Below, piece by piece: positions 1 to 5,160 of a stretch of 5,656 nt of DNA; position 1 is the first letter of the stretch; every line of letters begins with the position of its first letter. The translations under genes and the position numbers were made by a program. Source of the stretch: Bacteroidia bacterium (GTDB lineage Bacteria; Bacteroidota; Bacteroidia; Bacteroidales; UBA12481); contig JAPLDV010000779.1 of assembly GCA_026391235.1 (NCBI GenBank), forward strand, positions 1 to 5,656, written 5' to 3'. The notes under the pieces were generated by a model. The model saw only the letters and a program-made list of their open reading frames with translations. It was not told where the DNA came from and searched no databases.

Positions 1-2448
1 ATAATTATGCGTCTCTACAACCCCCGGATCGTGGGACCAGGCGGAAAGCGTGGTTCCCAGGATACCCAGGCTGACCATGGCAGGTGCCGCTTCCCGGTGA
101 ATCTGAGTCGGAACCGGCATCGTCATCTGTCCGTGAGTCCAGCTATCAGGCATATCACCGCGGATGACCGGTATATTCGGATCATTTTCTTTTATGATGG
201 CATCAGCAAAATCACACGGCCTGCCGAACCGGATCCTCACACCAGGCAATTCGCGGTGCAGCTTATCGAGCACACTGCACACGGCTTCTGGCGATGGCGG
301 GCCTGAATTATCCCCGGTAACCTGGAAGCAGAGCCAGGTTTTGTGGTGCCATCCTTCCGGCGGAAGAGGTTCCCAGCTGTAACTGTGAAAGGCATATCCG
401 GTGAGCAGTCGCGACCCGTCGGGTCCTTCCCACCAGAAGATTTTCGGGACATCGGGATTGGGGCTCCATGGATTAACGCCGATATGAACGAACCGGATTC
501 CGGCATTCACCAGCAATGAAGGCAGCACCCACGCTTGTGAGGGCATGTCGGTGAGTTTGGCGTCGGCCGGCAGGGGCTGGCCGAACTTCTTGGCCAGCCG
601 GGTTCCGCTTCCGAGTCCCCGAACCAGCTCCTCCAGATCCGCCGCTTCTGATTCAAAGGTAAAGGGCAGAGCATGCCATACGATCCGCCCGTCACGGATG
701 GCTTTTTCAATCCGAACCCGCCTCGCGGGAGTTTGCTTGTCATCGAGGATCACCTCCATCACCCAGGCAGGCAGCACCCATACAAACCGTTCACTTTTTG
801 GAGTGTTCAGCGTATCTTCAATCAGTTTCAAAGCTCCGTCCATCATGCCGTTTCTGTAATAATTCAGCACCTCGGGAACCGGATGTGTATAACCGATATC
901 ATTATGTGTCTTCCACACCAGGATCACCTCCTCCAATCCGGGCCATTTCGGGTTTCTGGCAATCTGCGACGTGTCGGCTTCAGCAGTGACCGAGGTTTTG
1001 CCGGTCACATGGATATCCAGGTAGCTCAGCATATTGCCGACAGCATCCTGGAATTGACTTGCCTGCATCGCTTTTCCTCCGGACAAAATCCGCTTGAATG
1101 ACCCCTGGAAGGTAGCCCGCCAGGTCAACGGTTTTTCCGACTTATTGGCAAAGGTGGTTTTATATGCTGACTCATGTCGTACCGAAATCAGGCCGGTAAA
1201 AACCGGGATGTTTTCAATGGTGACCGCTGGCGTTGCCGGAGTCAGTCGCGGGCAGGTGGCGATCCGGTTGTCAGCGGCCGACGGCTCTACGCCCGCCAGG
1301 CCCCTGACAATCCCCTCAATCGCTCCGCTGGAGGCTTCAGGATACATCCGGCGCTTATCCGAATAGATTCTTTTCAGAAAATCAAATGCATAACGGTTGT
1401 ATCCATACCTGTAAAAAAGCATTGGCAGGTAGGAGAGTACCTCCACCTGGGAATTCTGAAGCTGAAGCATGGATTTTTCAATACGTGCCGGCTCGGCAAT
1501 CACCTGGTACCAGAGCAGGAATTCACTGTTGCTGATGCCGCCCGGATAAAATTTTTCGGTGATTTTTTTGTAGAAACCGTAATAGGCATTCTGTTCCTTG
1601 TCCCACCATAGGGAATCAATCAGTTGGCGGTACCGGCCGGCTTTTTCTTCATATGGACCGCTCATCTCCCCGCGACCGGTTGCTTTCAAAATTTTAGCAT
1701 AAGTCCTGAATCCATTGTATATCATGCCGATCAGGTCGCCACTTACGGAGATGTCATCCTGCTGCTCATCATAAGAGGGAATTCCCCTTGCATAGCGGTA
1801 CTTCACGGTCCCGGGTTTGAGGTTCATGAAGGCCGGCCGGTCCATGATCCGGTCGGGCTGCAGCTGCCACCGCTCAACGTACTGGTTGAGTGTCAGCTGG
1901 AAAAACCGGTCGAAGGCGGGATCCGTCAGGTAGGTTTTGTTGCCGGTCCACTCATACAGCTTGTAACAGGCATCGATTATATCAAAACTGGCGTTGAGGT
2001 TGTACCAGAAATCATCATCCGATGCATAATCCACCGGTGCCGGCTTGTTGTAGCGGTTGATCTCCCAATAAGAGCAATAATCCTTGGCTTCCGATATGTT
2101 TTCCACGAATTTCCGGAACATGTTCAGATTCTGTTTTCCCTGCCACAATATCTCATTACCAATACTTTGATGTGAAACATCCCGGATGCAGAATGCTTCG
2201 CGTTTCGGAAGGGCAGCCTCGTACCAGGGACCCACCGGGTCGTTGTCATTTCCGACATATCCATTGGAGGTTTTTTGGGCCCAGTTGAAGATATTCACCA
2301 GGGTGGTATCGGGTGAGGAAATCCGGATGCTGTCGGAGGGTTTAACTACCAGATCATTAGACAGATTCGTTTTACATGAAGGACTAAGGGCAATTCCAAG
2401 GGCGATAAAAATCCAGACAGAGTGGTGGAAAGTTTTGAGGCTTTTCAG
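1..2448 (-). CDS. Lipoprotein fusing a six-hairpin glycosidase to a GH38-like DUF5054 domain (3' end outside window)
   Basis: One open frame of 816 codons runs from 2448 to the left edge without a stop. Residues 1-24 form a lipoprotein signal (basic start, core WIFIALGIAL, lipobox LSPS-C25), so the mature protein is probably anchored in the envelope. Residues about 37-400 resemble an (alpha/alpha)6 six-hairpin glycosidase: GNDNDPVGPWYEAALPKREA (66-85), CIRDVSHQ (87-94), YCSYWEIN (124-131), DACYKLYEWTG (159-169), YPEASSGAIEG (369-379). About 400-500 looks like a beta-sandwich linker. From about 503 the sequence matches DUF5054/GH38-type alpha-mannosidase-like proteins: KTHNDIGYTHPVPEVL with the HxD metal motif (H515, D517), HALPF (592-596), LTDMPSQAW with D634 as candidate nucleophile, FWWEGPDGSRLL (671-682), GDMPDSWTHG (764-773). 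These family calls come from motif memory. The start is uncertain: no ATG occurs in frame, so CTG 2448 is chosen because it gives a normal signal peptide; GTG 2520 is an alternative. Substrate unknown. Confidence 0.85.
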   Translation of the reverse strand, partial: MKSLKTFHHSVWIFIALGIALSPSCKTNLSNDLVVKPSDSIRISSPDTTLVNIFNWAQKTSNGYVGNDNDPVGPWYEAALPKREAFCIRDVSHQSIGNEILWQGKQNLNMFRKFVENISEAKDYCSYWEINRYNKPAPVDYASDDDFWYNLNASFDIIDACYKLYEWTGNKTYLTDPAFDRFFQLTLNQYVERWQLQPDRIMDRPAFMNLKPGTVKYRYARGIPSYDEQQDDISVSGDLIGMIYNGFRTYAKILKATGRGEMSGPYEEKAGRYRQLIDSLWWDKEQNAYYGFYKKITEKFYPGGISNSEFLLWYQVIAEPARIEKSMLQLQNSQVEVLSYLPMLFYRYGYNRYAFDFLKRIYSDKRRMYPEASSGAIEGIVRGLAGVEPSAADNRIATCPRLTPATPAVTIENIPVFTGLISVRHESAYKTTFANKSEKPLTWRATFQGSFKRILSGGKAMQASQFQDAVGNMLSYLDIHVTGKTSVTAEADTSQIARNPKWPGLEEVILVWKTHNDIGYTHPVPEVLNYYRNGMMDGALKLIEDTLNTPKSERFVWVLPAWVMEVILDDKQTPARRVRIEKAIRDGRIVWHALPFTFESEAADLEELVRGLGSGTRLAKKFGQPLPADAKLTDMPSQAWVLPSLLVNAGIRFVHIGVNPWSPNPDVPKIFWWEGPDGSRLLTGYAFHSYSWEPLPPEGWHHKTWLCFQVTGDNSGPPSPEAVCSVLDKLHRELPGVRIRFGRPCDFADAIIKENDPNIPVIRGDMPDSWTHGQMTMPVPTQIHREAAPAMVSLGILGTTLSAWSHDPGVVETHNY

Positions 2449-2460
2449 GCTGCATTTGTG

Positions 2461-2580
2461 TACAGCGGAAGATTTGCCAACCTGCCTGGCTCCGCGCAGC
2501 AAGAGTGGTTTTCGGCTCACTTCGTTTTTTCAGGTTAACAAAGCCTCGTCAATCGGGCGCAATATATATGGATTTGCGTT
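2461..2580 (-). pseudogene. N-terminal remnant of an AAA+ ATPase (AAA_14/DUF4143-like)
   Basis: The minus-strand frame reads LRPIDEALLT, then TGA (2532-2530), then KNEVSRKPLLLRGARQ, ending in VGKSSAV at 2461. This resembles the start of the ATP-binding proteins of the AAA_14/DUF4143 type, where the N-terminus carries a ...LL.WK... helix followed by RKPLL[IL]RGARQVGK[ST]. The Walker A motif GARQVGKS (2493-2470) is intact. The TGA sits where the family usually has Trp, so a TGG-to-TGA change is likely. Similarity stops right after the P-loop, and the same frame continues into the lipoprotein signal of the next gene. Walker B, sensor and C-terminal DUF4143 parts are absent. A TTG at 2562 is the likely former start. 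It is a fragment and cannot make a working ATPase. Confidence 0.7.
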
Positions 2581-2589
2581 TTTCACAGG

Positions 2590-2597
2590 CAAATGTA
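2590..2597 (-). promoter_or_regulatory. Candidate Bacteroidetes -7 promoter element
   Basis: On the minus strand the sequence TACATTTG matches the Bacteroidetes -7 consensus TAnnTTTG. A TTTG lies 25 bases upstream, somewhat farther than the usual 19-21, so the -33 element is weak. The box lies just after the stop of the GH32-like remnant and about 28 bases before the first plausible codon of the ATPase remnant, so it may once have driven that ATPase. Today it could transcribe the lipoprotein gene behind it with a leader of roughly 135 bases. Confidence 0.35.
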
Positions 2598-2605
2598 TAA
2601 ATAAA

Positions 2606-2815
2606 CTATGAAAAACGAATTTCAAATGATAATAAACCGTCCGAATTAGCAGCTGAACTAAAACAATCCCGGCCATCAACAAACGCTTCGATGTTATTTT
2701 CGCAGACGAATATCCGGACATTGACGATGCAATTACCGGGAAAGGCTAAGTCTCCGCTCTCGTCCATGCATTGAAGCGTCCTCCTGGCGGCATCGATCTT
2801 CCATTCTCCGGAGAG
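2606..2815 (-). pseudogene. C-terminal remnant of a GH32-like (levanase/fructosidase-type) protein
   Basis: A 69-codon open stretch follows an in-frame TAA (2818-2816) and ends at TAG (2608-2606). It begins LSGEWKIDAARRTLQC and carries VRIFVCENNIEAFVDGR. This fits the pattern of the C-terminal beta-sandwich of GH32 enzymes (roughly lRIFVD.s.vEvFvN.gr...TsR). No catalytic module is present upstream: 5' of the TAA the frame loses any resemblance within a few codons. An ATG at the MDESGDL position would give only a 51-residue product. The piece is therefore read as the tail of a deleted gene. The family call rests on one short motif and could be wrong; a related beta-sandwich module of another glycoside hydrolase is possible. 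Confidence 0.42.
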
Positions 2816-2886
2816 TTATCCGGCGCAGGCAAAAAGTTGAATACTCTACACCTCCAACAGCAGTCTACTTACTGAGTTGCTCTACA

Positions 2887-3000
2887 ATGAAGTTGCAGAG
2901 TTCTAAATCATACAAGCGAATTTTTTTTATGAGATTCCCTTTACTTGTGGGTATAATATTAGACTCACGGTTACAAATGCCGCTTCATCAGGTTAAATGA
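2887..3000 (+). CDS. Doubtful small ORF, 37 residues, with a hydrophobic middle
   Basis: The frame opens with ATG at 2887 and ends with TGA at 2998-3000. The product starts MKLQSSKSYKRIFF and continues into RFPLLVGIIL, i.e. a basic N-terminus followed by a short hydrophobic stretch, then a polar tail. An internal ATG (2929) would give a 23-residue version. There is no clear ribosome binding site or promoter. A frame of this length is common by chance. The only support is position: it is the one plus-strand frame placed directly ahead (28 bases) of a strong plus-strand terminator. I do not recognise a family. Confidence 0.2.
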   Translation: MKLQSSKSYKRIFFMRFPLLVGIILDSRLQMPLHQVK

Positions 3001-3028
3001 GCTTCATAGGTTTGGTTAATTAGATGTT

Positions 3029-3068
3029 AAGGTTGTCTGGGGATTTATTCTCAGGCAACCTTTTTTTT
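3029..3068 (+). terminator. Strong rho-independent terminator, plus-strand direction
   Basis: The arms AAGGTTGTCTGGGGA (3029-3043) and TTCTCAGGCAACCTT (3048-3062) pair over 15 positions with a few G-U pairs and a TTTA loop. They are followed by eight T residues (3061-3068). On the minus strand the hairpin is preceded by the A run but followed by AACATCTAATT, so it works as an intrinsic terminator only for rightward transcription. No recognised plus-strand gene lies upstream. The distance to the end of the minus-strand ceramidase-like gene is about 120 bases. Confidence 0.8.
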
Positions 3069-3187
3069 ACAACACACTGCCGCTAAAAATGATTGAATCA
3101 AATGACACAAAATGAGCTAAAGGTGAATCCTGACTATCAGACGTTTATTGGTGATTTCCCGAAAGCATGCTTGTTATCTTTCCTGAT

Positions 3188-5116
3188 TTAGCGCTCCAGT
3201 GATTTAATTCTGTTGAGAATGGTTTCATCAACGTTTTGGGGGAAAATATTTGGCACCCCATACCAGAAAAAAGATTCTTTCCCCTCATAATTTCCTTTCT
3301 CAATATGCATATGTGTCGGGAGGTAGCTCGAAACATCGTTGGTATATCCGGCAACCGAGATGAGTTTATCAGGCCAGAATTTTTTCGTTTCCAATCCGTA
3401 TGTGGTTGTTGTTTCCCCCGAAAACCCCATGAGCTTCCAGTTTCCGATATTGATCGTATTGATATATACCGGCATTGATTTGGGCATAGTACCTTCGCTT
3501 ATGTATTTAAGCATCAGATCACACCACTTCACGTTTTTTTCAGCAGAAACATCACCGGTCTTGTCAATGTTTTCTGCCCGGTATGCCATAATTTCCTCCT
3601 TAGTCCAGGGAATAACCGGGAAATTAATTGTATCGAGGAAACAGGAAATCGGTCCGCTTAATTTAGTCATGGGCCTGTTTAAAACGGCAATCACTTCATT
3701 GGCAAGCTTTTCACCGGTGATATATTCTCCATTGTCTATGGGGTTTATATCTCCTGCAGTACCTTGTAAAAACAATGAATTGGAGGTTCCGGTTCTCTCT
3801 TCAACTAATTTACGCGCCACACCCGGAAAATTTGCGCTTATCGTGTAATTCAGCGTGCCGGCAGTGCTGTGCACCGGATGGCAGGCTGCCAGGAATAAAT
3901 AGCTCTCCCTGTTTGTACCGGTATACTCCACCTTGATTACGTCCACCGCTTTATCGTATAATTCAGGATGATCTGCCAGACTCCTGTTATACCCAATGTC
4001 AGCAGCACCCCTGCCAAAAGACAATTCTGCCGGAACCATTGCCAAAAGGGCATTGTCAATAGCATTCAGAATCCTGTTTTTAACTGTTGAATATAGAAAA
4101 AGACTGTCAGGTCGCTGATTCGGTTCCTGCCATGTGAGCCAATTCTGTGAAACAGGTGCAAAATGAGTATGCGATGAATTGATGAAAATGGCAGATGCCG
4201 GAATATGGTGCTTCCGATATACTTCCTGTTTTAACAACCCGACAAAAGTGTCATTTAGTCCGCAAACATCAACATTCAGAATAACAACGGTTTTTTGACC
4301 GCTCTTTATGGCCATTGCCCTGGCAGTAAGATTTCCTTCAGTGCGATGTTCCCCAAGATAAAGAACATTCTCCTTGCTGATGCCATACAGCCGACTATTC
4401 AATACGGTTATATGTTTAATCTCTTCCTTAATGGTCTGACCATTTATATAAGCTGCCTTTAACCATTTTGAATCTTTCCTCCCTGGTTCACTCTGATAAA
4501 GAACACCTTCAGCTGTAAGGGCAAAAAGCTTCCGGCTATTTGCTGCAAGACTGACGATATGATTCACCGATTCAGACTTTATCCATTCAATGGTCGATTT
4601 AGCAAGGTCAGCCAACCACATTGAACCATTTCCATCAGCCGCAAATAATGTGTTGTTTAAGACTGCGATTGAAGTTACAGTGGCATCTGCCGATCCAATC
4701 TTTTTCCATTTAATACCTCCCTGCAACTTTGTTTTAAGTAATTCTCCATTGTAATTAACAGCATACAGTTCATTATTAAAACCGGCTATCGATCTGATAT
4801 TTTCAGCCTTTCCGGCTTTTCCCCAATTTGAATTATTCTCTGATGGATTCATCGAGAACAGATCACCATTGCTTATAATATATAATTTATCATTCAACCC
4901 TCCTGCGGCAGCAACTGCAGGGACAGATCCCTTTTTAATCCATTGAAGTGTAAAGCGTCCATCCCTGGGGGCACCATAACCACCCAGATGAAGGGAAATC
5001 AATGACTGGTCAGGTTCAATCCCCTCTTGTGACGTTCCTGTGAGATAACCGGACTGCGAATAAGAAAGAAAGGGGAGCAGTATTAAAACCGGCAGAAATA
5101 TATAATTAATTCTCAC
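3188..5116 (-). CDS. Secreted neutral ceramidase-like hydrolase with an inserted beta-propeller
   Basis: The 642-residue protein has a Sec signal peptide (LPVLILLPFLSYS, cut near 20-22). Residues about 24-54 and 262-642 match the neutral/alkaline non-lysosomal ceramidase N-terminal domain: opening GGYGAPRDGRF, then ARAMAI, NVDVCGLND, SSHTHFAP (H316, H318), ACHPVHSTAG (H413, H416), QGTAGDINP (451-459), SGETTTTYG (E568), GYTNDVSSYLPT (Y598). These supply plausible counterparts for the His/His/Glu/Tyr zinc site. Residues about 55-260 interrupt this fold with five tandem repeats. The Ser-containing SNxGDxSPN segment of true ceramidases is replaced by QGTAGDINP, so ceramide hydrolysis is doubtful; another amide or ester substrate is likely. 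The start is GTG (5116), chosen because it gives a proper signal peptide and an in-frame stop lies shortly upstream; no clear Shine-Dalgarno is seen. It follows the aminotransferase gene by 41 bases, so co-transcription is likely. Confidence 0.88.
   Translation of the reverse strand: MRINYIFLPVLILLPFLSYSQSGYLTGTSQEGIEPDQSLISLHLGGYGAPRDGRFTLQWIKKGSVPAVAAAGGLNDKLYIISNGDLFSMNPSENNSNWGKAGKAENIRSIAGFNNELYAVNYNGELLKTKLQGGIKWKKIGSADATVTSIAVLNNTLFAADGNGSMWLADLAKSTIEWIKSESVNHIVSLAANSRKLFALTAEGVLYQSEPGRKDSKWLKAAYINGQTIKEEIKHITVLNSRLYGISKENVLYLGEHRTEGNLTARAMAIKSGQKTVVILNVDVCGLNDTFVGLLKQEVYRKHHIPASAIFINSSHTHFAPVSQNWLTWQEPNQRPDSLFLYSTVKNRILNAIDNALLAMVPAELSFGRGAADIGYNRSLADHPELYDKAVDVIKVEYTGTNRESYLFLAACHPVHSTAGTLNYTISANFPGVARKLVEERTGTSNSLFLQGTAGDINPIDNGEYITGEKLANEVIAVLNRPMTKLSGPISCFLDTINFPVIPWTKEEIMAYRAENIDKTGDVSAEKNVKWCDLMLKYISEGTMPKSMPVYINTINIGNWKLMGFSGETTTTYGLETKKFWPDKLISVAGYTNDVSSYLPTHMHIEKGNYEGKESFFWYGVPNIFPQNVDETILNRIKSLER
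4337..4954 (-). repeat. Five tandem tectonin-like repeats inside the ceramidase-like protein
   Basis: Residues about 55-260 hold five repeats of 39-41 residues. Each starts with a Trp (W59, W98, W137, W178, W218) in contexts such as LQWIKKG, SNWGKAG and IKWKKIG. Each then has a hydrophobic strand and a [LF][YF]-containing strand followed by a turn: KLYIISNGDLF, ELYAVNYNGELL, TLFAADGNGSMW, KLFALTAEGVLY, RLYGISKENVLY. This is the pattern of tectonin/tachylectin-type beta-propeller blades, which usually bind carbohydrate or protein. A sixth blade, if needed to close the ring, is not obvious. Confidence 0.7.
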
Positions 5117-5135
5117 GTTAAGAAATTTACTTAAA

Positions 5136-5160
5136 ATTATTAATTATTAATTATTAATTA
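5136..5160. repeat. ATTATTA heptamer tandem repeat in the intergenic spacer
   Basis: Three perfect copies of ATTATTA (5136-5142, 5143-5149, 5150-5156) are followed by a partial ATTA (5157-5160) that includes the TAA stop of the aminotransferase gene on the minus strand. The repeat fills most of the 41-base spacer before the ceramidase-like gene. It lies upstream of that gene's GTG start and may act as an unstructured A/U-rich leader; no function can be shown. Confidence 0.85.

Larger units (their letters stand above)
2816..3187. other. Intergenic stretch without a convincing protein gene
   Basis: This A/T-rich stretch separates the GH32-like remnant from the 3' end of the ceramidase-like gene. 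Apart from the small plus-strand ORF and the rightward terminator listed separately, I see no tRNA, rRNA, CRISPR repeat, transposase or insertion-sequence end. An 8-base T run lies at 2921-2928. No terminator oriented for the minus-strand gene ending at 3188 is evident; the stem at 3029-3062 could still stabilise that transcript's 3' end, but lacks a U tract in that direction. Confidence 0.6.

Noticed and set aside
2530..2532. TGA read as tryptophan (alternative genetic code)
   Set aside because: Trp is encoded by TGG many times in the long genes, which contain no internal TGA, and the ATPase fragment is truncated anyway.
1..2611. Several plus-strand frames of 60-183 codons and short minus-strand frames at 237-743
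   Set aside because: The minus-strand frame from 2448 to 1 has clear family motifs throughout; the others are shadows of it in other frames and have low-complexity or unfamiliar translations.
2530..2721. A 63-residue minus-strand ORF starting MSGYSSAK as a gene
   Set aside because: Its last part is the start of the ATPase remnant and its first part overlaps the GH32-like remnant in another frame. It is a chance joining of two remnants ended by the TGA.
2805..2814. Palindrome TCTCCGGAGA as an operator or recombination site
   Set aside because: It lies inside the GH32-like remnant, is only 10 bases and has no partner copy in the window.
2952..2957. Plus-strand TATAAT as a sigma-70 -10 box
   Set aside because: No matching -35 element lies at a proper distance, it falls inside the small ORF, and Bacteroidetes promoters normally use other consensus elements.
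2606..3187. Insertion sequence or CRISPR array as the cause of the gene-poor stretch
   Set aside because: No terminal inverted repeats, transposase fragments or regularly spaced direct repeats could be found by reading both strands.
3145..3848. A short minus-strand frame (3145-3354) and plus-strand frames (3236-3478, 3339-3848) over the ceramidase-like gene
   Set aside because: They overlap the conserved C-terminal half of the ceramidase-like protein in other frames and show no family motif.
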